Of a stretch of DNA of 64,000 nucleotides, positions 44,805 to 56,515 are shown one piece after another. The notes below the pieces were generated by a model. It had not been told where the DNA came from. It saw only the letters and a program-made list of their open reading frames with translations, and made no database searches. Position numbers and translations under genes: made by a program. Every line of letters begins with the position of its first letter. Position 1 is the first letter of the stretch. This stretch comes from Blattamonas nauphoetae. Its lineage: Eukaryota > Preaxostyla > Oxymonadida. The stretch lies in NCBI GenBank assembly GCA_033064195.1, contig JARBJD010000090.1, positions 62,001-126,000 of the forward strand. Direction: 5' to 3'.

Positions 44805-47800
44805 TCATGAGTTATATCGAATGATACACCATATTACGAAAATAATGAGTTCCACAAGGACTGTCCCCTTCTGCGCGAAGAAGCGAAGGTTCAGTCTGAC
44901 CTTTCGAATGAAAGAAAGAGGTTGAAAGACTCTTCCCCGAGTTTCTTCTTGAATGACTGCGTTATTTTCAACAAGAGGAGCGATTGGGGAAGAATCAAGA
45001 GCGAGCGGCGGAGAAGAAGGAAAGGCGAGCGAAGTTGGAGTGATGGGTGGTTGCGAAGGCTCTTCCGATATCTGGCCTCCTTCGATTCCTGTCCCGTCTT
45101 CGCTCCGGGAAGGAATGATGGCACCCGACGAGAGCATCTTCTCCCCGCGGACTTCGTATTGTGGAGAGGTGTGGGGAGTGAATGTGATGCGGAAAGGGGA
45201 GGTGGAGATGGTGAGGCGAGAGAGGATGTTGAGGAGTCGGAGGAGGACCGAACAGAGAATTTGGTTGATGTGGACAAGACTCGCAAATTCTGGGAAATGA
45301 CTGAGAAGAGAGGACAGACCGTAGCTCTCGGGAGGAGCCTGAAGGTCGGGGATGGCCCACCAGCCTTGCCGGAAGCGTCGGAGCCGGTTGTAATGCTTGG
45401 TGACGAAGGCGGTGAGGGAGAAGTCGAACATTGGCGGCCTGTTTTCAATCCACGCTTTCATTGTCTCGTCGCGGAAGAAGCAGAGCAGGAATTTGTTCCA
45501 CAACCGTCCTGCCCCGTCTGAGATGGATGAGAAGAACTTGAGGACCCTGCTGAGCACAGTCGGGAGCGGGGCGATGTCAGTGGTTGTTTGGGAGACGGGC
45601 TTCAAATCGCGGATCTGGAGAGGAAATGAAGAGAGTTGAGCAACACACCAAATACATGTCACAGAGTCGCGATCTGATTTCGGGAGTCGTGGAGTGGGTC
45701 AAGACACCCTCCTTCACGATCGTCTGCATCAGCTGCGACACCTGCTCGACATTCTCGGGATGCGAGAGACGGTGGTACGACGGGAGGAGAGTGAGTGCGG
45801 TCAGAAGAAGAGTTTCCGCTTCAGAGTCTGAAGAGTGGAGGCGACTGGATCTCTGAGTGGCGACTGCGGCAGGTGGATGCTGGACCAGAAGGATGCTCTG
45901 AGAGAGAGGATTTGTCTGGCTGCCAAACACACGTGACATTGGATGGATCGGATGTGGCTGTTCGGAAGTGGATGGAAGCGGAGAAGGAGTTTCTTTCGGC
46001 TGACGGTTGAGTCCAAGAAACTTGAAGCTGTCCATGTTGAAAAGTTGGATGGCTGCGTTGACGAAGCGAGTGAGAGATGAGAGGACGCACTGTGCGTGAG
46101 GGCGTGTGGTGTCATCTGTTTTAGTGATGAGATTGCGAAGGATGCTGTCTGAGGTGAACACCCCATCGAATGGTGACGAAGTAACTTTCGGATCGGTGAG
46201 GCTGGTGAGTGACAAGCTGAGGGGACCTGTTTGGGAAGAGTGGAGAGTTGTCTGCCGCTGCCGTTCGAGTGATACAGTCATCTGTTTCTGGACCTCTCCT
46301 CCAAAGACCTCCAGCAGATCCTCGTCCACAGACAGAATGCTTTGTGGTGCGGAGAGAAAGCCGAAGCCAGAGTTCGCTGAGAAAGGCGATGGAAGAGTCG
46401 AAAAGGAGAGAAAGCCGTTGAGTGCAGATGGGACACTGGTGCCGGAGTAATAAATCCCAAACCGGCCGATGCAGGCGAGCGAGGATACAATGCATGCGAA
46501 GAGTGTCCGGAACTGGAAGAAGTTGAGCGAGAAGTAGTACTGCCACAGGTTGCTCCCTTCAGTCACAAAGCGCTGGGGAGAGAGTTGTGGAGGAGACGGA
46601 TCAGAGTCGGAATTCGACTTTTGGGGTTCGGAGGGGACGGGATTGGAAGTGTCGCGGAGGACAGCGTGGATGTGCGGGAGATGTGTGATGACTCCGAAGA
46701 AGTCGATGATGGCTGCGAACGAGTCCTCCACCACTCCAAATGACGCTTCGTCAAGCTTCAGAAGCATGTTCGGGTGAGTGTCGGCAACTGTCTCGACGCG
46801 CCTTTTCTCTTCCTGCTGAGCCACCGGCAGGTACAGCGGTGGGATGCTGTTCTGCACGTGTTCGGTCTTGTTTGTGACTGTGCGATCAGAAAGGGCCTTC
46901 GTGTAAACCAGGTTCGGCAGATCAGCACAGTAAAAGCGGCTGAGGGCAGACTGAAGGAAGACCAGCACCGAGTCGAGGATGATCCCGAAGAATGGCGTGG
47001 TAAACCCAAACGGGGGGTGTTCGGTGCCTGCGCAGTGGAAGTTAGGGTCGGAAGCGATGTGAATGACGAGCATCTGCACAGCCCACAGCAACTCCATCGA
47101 AGGAAGCTGGGGGATGGAGAGGGACACGTTGGGGAGGACAAACACGAACAGGAAGAGATACACAAAAAGCATGGCATTCTGCTGAGCAGCTGTCAGCGGT
47201 GCAGAGAGTCTGTTTCCGAGTCCGTATCCCAAAGAGTAGGACTGGACAGCGTTCGTCAGAACGGAATTCGACGTCTGCGAGGGAAGGGTGGGTTGGAGGG
47301 CTTGTTGAGCGAGGTTGAGAGTGCTCACGAAAAGCGGGTGTGGGATAGAAGGGCCAGTTGAGTTGGATCGGAAGAGACTGTCAGAGTGTGAGAGGAAGAA
47401 GCCAAGGTAGTCCTCAAACAAGATGAAGATGGGGGCGGGAGACACGTCGAGGTAGCAACTTCCGGAGATGGCGATTGTCCTTCTTCCGGTGAGCTTCTCT
47501 TTGATAAACTTGGCTGTGATATGTTCACCCCTCCGCACACCTGTAGCATTAGTCCTGCAGTCGATTGCAAACGAATAGAACGTTGAGAAGAACGATATGA
47601 GGTAGAATGCGAGAGGAGGGAGGAGAATCGTTTGGTTGGCTGATGGCTCAAGGGTATCTGGAGCCGAGAGTCGAAATGATGGGATTCCAAACGAAGAAAG
47701 AGTCGAGCTTTGTGAAGGTTGTGAGGGTGATGAAGTAGCTTTGGAGGAGTAGAGAGATTGGAGATATTTCGGACAGAGTGCATAGATCATGGTTTCAAAC

Positions 47801-48279
47801 TGAATGTTGCGCTAAGCAGAGAGAAAATGTGCAAAGATTGTGTGTTATATCAGAAATTGGAGTCATACAGGTAAATTACTGATACGAAAAGGAAACAATA
47901 GTGACTGGTTAGAATTGTGTCTCACTAGTGATTTAAAGAATGGTCCAGAGGATGACAGGAAACGAACAATCTTTGTTCGCTGCATTCCATTGGCCATTTC
48001 AGTGGCGATCTCCAAATATGATCTACGAGAGAAAATAGACCGTTGTGTGGAAAAGGTGATGAAGCGACATAGATAAAGAGAATTCCAACAAAAGTGTGGT
48101 AAAATCAAGAACACAAACTTTGTGTATTGATTAGCATTAAACATATGATCGACTATGTCGATTAGATGATTTCTGATGAGAGATATTTCTTGTTCTGCCG
48201 AGACATTCCCACTGTCAAAAATAGATGATGATTGGCTTACGAAGAGAGATTCAAGATCGTCAACGACATCTCTGTTCAT
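44805..48279 (-). CDS. Unidentified large helical protein with C-terminal hydrophobic segment, about 1072 residues
   Basis: Exons 48279-48119, 48022-47926, 47799-45649 and 45614-44805 fit in phase, with introns of 96, 126 and 34 nt. The protein starts MNRDVVDDLESLFVSQSSS. It is dominated by amphipathic and hydrophobic helices (LLPPLAFYLISFFSTFYSF; NAMLFVYLFLFVFVLPNVSL; LQSALSRFYCADLPNLVYTK) separated by Ser/Pro-rich loops. The middle segment LSRVLKFFSSISDGAGRLWN and the following LTAFVTKHYNRLRRF suggest an alpha-helical repeat core. The very end (VLVELIIFVIWCIIRYNS) could be a tail anchor. I considered a ubiquitin E4 core, but no U-box is present. Family unknown. Confidence 0.72.
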
Positions 48280-48425
48280 AAGAGGCGGAATATCGACTCG
48301 GGATGACTGAGATTTGAGTTTGATGGTTTGATCAAAAAAGTTCGTGAAGTGAATGAGAAATTGGCCAACTTATTGTTTCTGTTTTTTAATATTCAACGGT
48401 GAGATGCAGAACAAATATGATGAGG

Positions 48426-50597
48426 TTAGAGTGTGTTGGATTGAGAGGGTTGAGGAGGTGATGCAAATAGAGGCGGCCGTTCGGAGGAGTTCGACCATTG
48501 TTGTTGTCTGCCGATGTTTTCATTGAATCTTGGATTAGGACAGAAGGAGGCAGCTGGGAGTTGGAGATTGGATGTTCCTTGCATGGAGGAATGAGCAGGT
48601 TGTGTTGGGGTGAAGATGGGGATGTTTGGTGTAAAAATGGGGGTGCCATCTGTGGTATCACCGATTTTTTGTTCAGGGATATGGAGTGCTGGAATGGAGC
48701 TTCCGTTGGCTGATGAATGAGAGGTTGGAGGATTTCGTGTTCCAGAGGGGACAGTTTTGCTTTCCGCTTGAAATTGATTGGCAGAACCTTTTCCAAGGAG
48801 TGGTGGCTGGTTTTGGTTTTTATGGAGAGTCGAGACTGTTTGTTGTGGAGAGTGTTGTGAAGGGGTACTTTGAGAGAGTGTGATGGAGTGAAATCCAGAT
48901 TCTTGCTTTTGGGGTGTAAAAAATGCTCCACTCGGGTCGATTTGAACAGATACAGCGTTTGGATTGTATTGGCCTGATTGAGTGAAGCCGAGACTGGGGC
49001 GGTCAGGATTTGGATTTAAAATAAGCGGATACGAGAAAGTTGATGTTGTACCAACTGGAGGCTGAAAAGAAAATGTGATTGGCGATGCTTGGTGCGGTTG
49101 TTGGATGTCGGTGGAGATCACAAGTGTGGGAGATTTATGGTCATCAGAACCAAAAACAATCTCCCCGTCACTATCCTCTTCATCGTTTGTGCGAGTATCC
49201 TGGGGCTTTCGCTCTCTCCTATCTTCGCGTGGATGATCCCCAGCTCGTTCATGGTGTGTCCGCTCGGATTTGGGAGGATAGTCCCTCTTTCTTCCTGTTT
49301 GGCTTTCAGGACGAGTAGTGTCAGCATCTGTGGGTGACGATGGTGTGTATGAAAATTTCGGTTGTTGGGTTGTGCGCTGTTTGTCTGGCTGTGTCATTGA
49401 TCTCTGTGTGGGAGATGAATCACTGAAGGTATGATGGTAGAAAGACGTAAACACGAAAAATGGCATACAATTCCCTCCTGTTTTTCTCAATGTCTTTGGT
49501 CTGTCCTCCTCCTGGAACATATTCTTTTCGAAAAGATGATCGTTGCTTCTGTGATTCGTTCTGATTGTACTGATTGGGTGGAGTGGAGAGTTCAGTTGAA
49601 TTTGTATAGCGACTGCTTTCTTGTGATCGGTTGGTGTATATAGCTTTTGGGTGACGCTCATTTGAGTAATCTTTTTTTGTTGTTCGTTCAGTAGATTGAG
49701 ATGATGATGTTCGTTGAACATGGGGTTGAGCTGAACTAACAGCTTGGGACTGGAATGATGATGTGCTTTGTGCAATTGGCGATTCTTGGCTTTGGGCTTT
49801 TTGTTTAACTTTCTCCCTCCAATTCGCATTGAGTGAATCCTGATGTGTATTTGACCGCTGCTGTTCAGGTTTGCCATACACAGTAGGAGTTTCTTCTTTT
49901 TTCGGAGCTGACGCGGTTTGGGTAGTTGTTGATTGAGGTTGAGTGGGTGGGACAGAAGGCTGTGGTTGTGAAATGGGAGTAGGCGTCCCCCAATCAGTGC
50001 CTGCTCCCCATCCATCCTCAAGATCAGCCCAGTCAACTTTCTCCTGAGTTGGAGGAGGTGATAGCTTCATTCTTGTTGAATCATCATTTTGAGACGAATG
50101 ACTTGTAGAAATCTGGGTTTGGGGAGCGTTCCTTGATGATGATGTTGTAAATGACGTTGATGAATATATTGCGGTTGCTATGGAAAGAAAGAATGGAATT
50201 GGGAGATTGATGATGAAAGGACATGAGTAATTTTGAAAGAAACGTTCCGTCCTTCTCTCATTAAAATATCCTCCTGAAGGCGCATCGTTACGGTGATGAT
50301 CATAATACTGATAATTGTTACTTTGATCACCTTGCCGGCTGTATCGATCAGTTCCTGAGTATGATGAGTGTTGCCGATACTGCTGACTCGATTCCCGTTC
50401 TTGTTTACGACTTGGAAGATCAGCAATTTTTGGAACAAATTGTTGATTTGAATATTGTCTCCGAGAACCTTGTCCTTTATTACTGGGTTTTCCGGCTGAA
50501 CAAAGAAAAGTTGCAGGTGTATATATGTGTTGATTTCAGAGAAGAGACATCATGAAAATGCGATAAAAACGATAACAGACTCGAGTGAGAATTCCAT
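48426..50597 (-). CDS. Unidentified Gln/Asn/Ser-rich disordered protein
   Basis: A long coding stretch with at least two introns. One is clear: 49424-49468 (45 nt), joining ...KDIEKNRREF to DSSPTQRSMTQ. Upstream pieces read SRKQERESSQQYRQHSSYSG and QSNNYQYYDHHRNDAPSGGY (about 50250-50420), and KVDWADLEDGWGAGTDWGTP (about 49975-50040). The start is not fixed; an ATG at about 50597 followed by an intron ending near 50497 is likely. The protein is prion-like in composition (Gln, Asn, Ser, Tyr, Pro) with Arg-rich patches (HPREDRRERK), typical of mRNP-granule proteins. No domain recognised; function is inference only. Confidence 0.6.
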
Positions 50598-50871
50598 GGT
50601 TGATTTCTATGACTCATGAAATGGGGTCCCAGTAAAGTACTAAAAGGGCCTGATCAAATTAAATCTGGGTTATTGAATAGATGTCGGGAACAAAGTTCTG
50701 AGAGACAATACTCAAAGAAGAAAGGAAACATCAGGTTGTTTTTGAGGAATAATATCTGTTGGGGAGAACAGCTTCTTGACAATGTCTTCCGACGCCTCAA
50801 TGTCATCCTGTTTATTTAGAATGATCCCAGATGGATGTCAGATGAAGAAGAAGAGTGATTGAAGAGGAATT
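50598..50871. other. Intergenic stretch, nothing identified
   Basis: About 270 bp between two minus-strand genes; AT-rich. A 67-codon plus-strand frame (50616-50819) shows no family resemblance and is treated as chance. Confidence 0.35.
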
Positions 50872-53800
50872 TTAGGTAAAGACAGCTTTGAAAAGGAATT
50901 CCACATTGTTGTCAGGCCAGACAGGGGAGCGATACTGGTCCGGAACAAAGGGTGTGAAGTGGGCGTTGAAGAGCAGCTTCTGCGAGGCAGGCTGGTTGTC
51001 CACGAGAGGGTTGGAGCTGTAGCTGCTTTGGGACTGCGGCAGCCTCTGACTCTCCCTTCTGAGGTGGCAGACAGCTCGTTTGTATTTCATGTCTGTTTCG
51101 TTCATCGACTGCAGATCGCTCAGGAAGAGTGCATTTGTCTGGTTGGCAATGAGGACCATTCGTTGCAATCCCTTCTGTCTGTGGAAGTCAGGCATCACAT
51201 GAGAGAGTTGTTGCTGTTGCTGGCTTTGTTCCGGCGATTGCTGCTTCTTCTGTGGCGGACGTTGTTGTGGAAAGTGAGGTGACGACTGAGGCTGTTCAGT
51301 CTGTTCTTCGGCTGGTGTTGAATTGTTCCGCTGGCCGACCCTGTTCACAAGCCACGTTCTGATCCGGGTCAGCTTCGAAGTATTGTGGTTGAATCCGAGG
51401 AGTCCGATGCCCTCTTCGCAGATCGCACGGCCTAACTCGAATATCCACACCGCATCACGAAAGCACCTGTGCTGAGAGAGGAGGACACCAAGAGTGTTCC
51501 ATCCTTCGGCAAAGCTGGGGTCTGTTCGGAGGAGAAGGATGAGAGTGTTGAGGCAGAGGAGATGCGACCTGAGATCCGACAAAGACGAGAGGAAGACAGA
51601 AAAGTTGTGAAAGGGCTTGATAAACGTCGCGACGAGATTGTCCCAAGGCGTCCAGCGCCACACCTCGTCGATGTCCTTTGGAAGAGAGTCTGCACTTGCT
51701 GGTGAGGAAGATGGCGAGCCAATGAAGTCCTGGAAGAGACGGTATGCACTCATCGCCTTTGTGTCGGAGTGTTGGAGATGGCAGGCGAGAGAGAGGTTGC
51801 TGAGAGCGACGACTTGTTCGACACTGATGGTGTCCGTCGTTGCAAGTCCGTCGTGCTTCTCGAGGACGAAGAAAGGCTCAATTTGACTGAAGCTTATTCC
51901 CACTTTCTGAGCAAAGGCGAGCGAGTGACTGATGGTAGAATCCTGACTGGACTGGATCTCGAGGGCGATTTGAGATGTTTCATACTTGAGTGTCCAAAGA
52001 CGTGACAGTTTAGTCAACGGATCATTGCTATCGTCAGAATGAAAAATGTCCTTGTCTGTCTCGGCATCTCGTTCATGTTTGGTGCGAAGAAGGAGAGAAG
52101 TCAATTGGAGGATCTTCTTTGACAAGATGGGCCAATTAGGATGTGTTGCTTCTTCAGGTTTTGAACTAGCATTGTCAGACAGTGTGATGCTCTCTGGATG
52201 ACAGAGCATGCAAATGTTGATGCGTTCGTTGACTTGATGAACCTTCTTTGCAGACTCATTGGCAATGTCCAGTCGGAGCGGTCGTCCAAGCAAGTAGTCG
52301 GGGAGAGTGAAGTGAGATGTGGGGTACTGCGGGTGCTGAAAGTGACGTGGGAACGAATGCTGTGCAAAAAGATGAGGCGAGTGAGTGCACGTGGATGACT
52401 TGGGAACCTGCCGTATTTGTGGTGTGGTTGGTAAAGAGCTTCTGTTCTTCAATGGGTGGTGACCAGACTGTTGAGAACGAATGTGTTGTGATGTGCCTTC
52501 TTGAGTGGCCTGAGAGGTCGAAGAACGGAGGTATCGGCTGGCAGTTGTGGATGGAGTCACAACTTGTGTCGGCTCAACATGCTGGGTGGCTTCGAGATAG
52601 ATGCTTTGCAATCTGTTGAGGGACAGTCTTTTCGATCTGCGCATCGCCAATGCTTGAACAACACTCATCTCTTCAACGAGGTCGGACTCCATGCCGAATG
52701 AATCCGTGTCCTTTGGTTCCGCGACAGATGGAGGAGGTTCACCCTGGCTCGAATGGACGATCTGATCTGGAGAAGTGATCTGAGTTGGGGTGATGATGTC
52801 TTCCGAGAGAGGGAGGAGGAACGGAAACATTGCAGTGTCGTCTTCGCTGGGAGAGAAATCAGACAGGTCGAGACTGTCCTCCCACTGATCCGAGTTGCCC
52901 CAGAAGAGGTGCCGCTTGCGTGTTCGAAGAGGCCGACCTAATCTGCTCAGCATTGCCCGTTCTCTGCGACTGATGTCTCTGTCGTGTTCCTTCCGAAGCT
53001 CCTCATACTGGTCCATTTGAGATTCGGTGATTGAGAAGACTAGAGAGTTGCGTGATGCTATCGAGAGGATCGGGTTCCGTTCCTGATTGATATCGCATTC
53101 TTCGGCCAATGTTTCGGCGAGACCGAGCGTGTATGCAGCTCGGCTGATCTCGCTGAGAAGAAGAAGAAGACCCTCTTCCATCCAACTTTCCACAAAAATC
53201 TGGCTCTGCGAGAGAAGGTCTTGGATGTTACTCAAATCCACCCGAAATCGAGTTGCACCCTTCTTCTTCTCCAAATAGTCCTCCCACAAGCCTTGGTTAC
53301 TCTCTGGGAAGGGGATTATATCATCTTTCCTGTTTCGTGGGTTGAGAAGCCACACTCTTTTCAGATCCCGGTTGGATGTCGGAGAAGATGGATCTCGAAG
53401 TGTCTTCTGGAGCTTCTCCAGCAGATGCAGCGCCATGTTCAGCCCATCCCATGAGTCGCACTGTGCATACCCCACGGCAAGAGTGAAAACATGGCGACCG
53501 TTCAGGTAGTATCGATGAGCGGTGTCCTCCGATCGGCAGGTACAGTCGAGGAAGAGGTTGGTGAGGACGCTGGTGAGGACAGAGAAGGCACCTGTGTTGT
53601 GTTGTCGCGCCAGACAGTACGCAAAAATGATCGGCTGGTCGAAAGGCTGTGAGTCGTGGATTGTGTAGAGGTTGAGGAGGATGTTGACGGCAATGTCAAG
53701 TGACAGAGTGCTTGTCTCCTGCATGATGAGGAGACTTGGCTTGAGCTTTCCGTACACCATCGTCTTCGGGAGTGGCGTGGAATACTGTGCAAGCGAGACA

Positions 53801-56338
53801 GCCATCATGAAGAGAACATGAGTGAAGGATGGGCTCAATTTGAAGGTCTGGAACCAGTTGAGGACCATGGCTTTTGTGATAGATCCAGAAAAACAGTGCT
53901 TGAGATATTTGCTGACCTGGATGCCAAATGCCTGGAGTGGAGAGGGGATTCCTTTTGTGAAAGGACCAAAAGTTGTGCTGACATCGAAACGATCTACCGA
54001 AACGAGTTTTGCGATGACAGAATCGATGGAGCGATGACAGGCGGAGAGGTCAAGCAGATTTTGAGTCCCGAGTTTGGGGAAATGGATGGGATGCCGAACA
54101 AAGTGATCCATGTAGAGTGGATCGTCTTGGGAACTTCCCACTGAGGTCGAGAAACGGTATGTGTTCACAATCTCTGCCATCCTGTCCCGATCCTCTTGTT
54201 GGACACCATCTTCAGGAGGAGCAACAGGCACATATTTGCGAGTATAGTCTCGAGTTGCAATGAGAGTTGGGGCGGGGTCGACTGGTGCTACGTTGTCAGA
54301 GTCCTTGTCCATGCTCGGAGAGACGGCAAGCTCGAACGACGGTGGCGTCAGCTCCATCGTCACCGCTCTCCTCTCTTCTTGTCGGCGGAGTGACTCGGCT
54401 GGGTTGAGTTGTGGTGTACTCAAGAGCTGACTGGGGGAGAGGGGACTTTGAGGAGGTAGTTTTGGCGGTGTGCGGACAAAGTTGATATGATGTGAAGCCT
54501 GCAAGTGTGGCTGGACTTCTTGCAAGAATGACTTGATGAGTGGCAGCGTGTGTGATTTGTACAGACTTGGGCTCGTGTCAGAACCATCCCAGATCGGCGT
54601 CATTACAGTCCGAAGAGCTTCCGGTGACATGTCTTTCCGAAATGGCGTCGAACGGTTTTCGACAGAGCGTGGAAGTTTCTTTTCTTTTCTTCCTTTTTCA
54701 CTTCGGTTGCTTTTCTGTGGAGTGGGGAGAGAATCTTTGTTCATTTCTGCGATGAGCTGGCCTTCGTCTGTCGGTGTTGGAACTTGAGCTTCTGTTTTCA
54801 GTGTTGCAGTTTGGAGGTCGGTCTTCGGTGTAGAGGATTGGTTCTTTGCATTCGTTCTGCGAGGTTGTCGGTTTCTTCGAGGTGCATATGTTTGAGACTC
54901 GACCGTTGGGACTGTCTTCGATTCAGGATTCGGAGTGATGCGTAGCTGTCGGGCCGTGCGAGGCATGGTTTTGACCACGTCTTCCTCTTCAAGGGTCGTC
55001 TGGCTGTTGTGAGGATCGTGCTCTTTCCGAGTGGGGGGTTTCCGTATTTTTCTGGGTGGTTTGACTGGGGTTTCCTCTCCAACCGTCTCCGGCTTCGGGA
55101 TCGGAGGAAGTTTCAACAGGGTGACTGTCAGCGAGGAGTTTTGGTGGTCAGGCGGAGAGTTGTGTCGGATCGGTGGTGACGGGGCGAGTGGTTTTGTGCT
55201 CACGAAGGATGGAGGGGATGGGGTGAGAGGAGTGATCATGAATTCCGGCCGAGGAGTGATTTGGGGGGAGTTGCGCGGGGCGCGTGGAGTGGGCATCATG
55301 GAGATGACCATGTTTGTGATTTGGTTGTGTCCCGACTTCTTCAGATTGGGATGTAGGTTGTCGGAGAACTGGCCCAAGTGAGCAGAAGACCACGAAAAGA
55401 CGGAAAGAGTGTTCCGAGAGGGGTCGACGGTGGAGAGGAAGCAGGGGCGACTCGCATCGCCTCTTGTCAGGTTGGGGATTCTGGAGGGTGGGGCCAAGGG
55501 GACGAATTTGGAGACTGTCTGCAGTGTTGGAGCGACTGTTGGAGACGAGAGAGCGGTTGATGGTGTGGATTGGAGCCGAGGAGGGAATACAAGCTTCGAT
55601 GGAGAAGTAGGAAGGATTGGGAGTGGGAGTGATTCACGGTTGAAAGTTTGCTCAACAGATTGTGAAATTGGTGCGTTTGTGGAATTCAAATGAGAATCCA
55701 CGGAAGACTCCACCCATTCAGAACGATCACTGTCATCGATACTTTCATTGTCTTTGAGAGGGATGGAAGAGGAAGGATGCAGATGATGAGTCAGTAAGCG
55801 AGGAGTATTCTCGTTTTTCTCTTCAAAAATATCCGGTTCAAATGTTTCATCATTCCGAAGCTCTGAAGTTTCCCGAACATTTGGTTCGAGATAAGTTTCA
55901 CAGAGGAGTAAATGGTAGATTATACTCTCACGCTGGACCACGACAGCATAACGTAATGAAAAAGAAAATCGCACACAATCGATAGAGAAGACGTTGATGT
56001 AAGCAGCGCATATGTCTGAAGCAAGATCTTCTTCGCCTAAATCAAAAAAAAAGTGTAAAAAACACGTAGGATGGAAAACCAGAGCAAATTCGCCGGTTTG
56101 CATGTATAATAATCCAAGTCGATAACATATGATACAATTTCGAGGAAAGAGCTCAATAGTTCTGAGAAATCCCTGGCATGAGGAAAGAGAAGGCTAGAAA
56201 AGAGGAAGAGAAGACTTCTACGGCTTCAGGATTGAGAGGAGAAATTTGAATCTCTGGCGTGAATTCTATGGGAGAAAGAAGTGAGAGTTGAGCAGTCGGA
56301 TAGATAAAAGGATCATTTTGCCCCCGATAGAATGCCAT
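50872..56338 (-). CDS. Unidentified giant TPR/disordered protein, about 1807 residues
   Basis: Exon 1 56338-56216 (MAFYRGQNDPFIYPTAQLSL) and exon 2 56172-50872 are joined over a 43-nt intron. Joining creates a tetratricopeptide-like unit (EGFLRTIELFPRNCIICYRL then GLLYMQTGEFAL). A second TPR-like unit lies near the C-terminus (DPSFAEGWNTLGVLLSQHRC then FRDAVWIFELGRAI), and the middle third (about residues 740-1000) is helical with SVLTSVLTNLFLDCTC-type stretches. Residues 110-700 are Pro/Ser/Thr-rich disorder. A run of Gln (QQQQQL) precedes the last 120 residues. Architecture suggests a large scaffold with TPR modules at both ends. I cannot assign a family. Confidence 0.72.
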
Positions 56339-56515
56339 GCAGAGATTGCTAGACTAAATGACTACAATCAATTTTAGTCTGATTATTCTCTCCCTTTTTG
56401 AACTAATTTAAAAAATCAACCTAATTCGTCGAAAAATAAGGCAATATATACCTGATCTTTCGCCTGAATATCGATCCATCCATTATCGTTCTTTTTTCTT
56501 TGGGTTCAATCAGAG

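Noticed and set aside
45577-47790. Ubiquitin E4 (Ufd2-like) identity for the large helical protein
   Set aside because: A few helices look similar, but no U-box follows and the C-terminus is a hydrophobic helix, so the resemblance is too weak.
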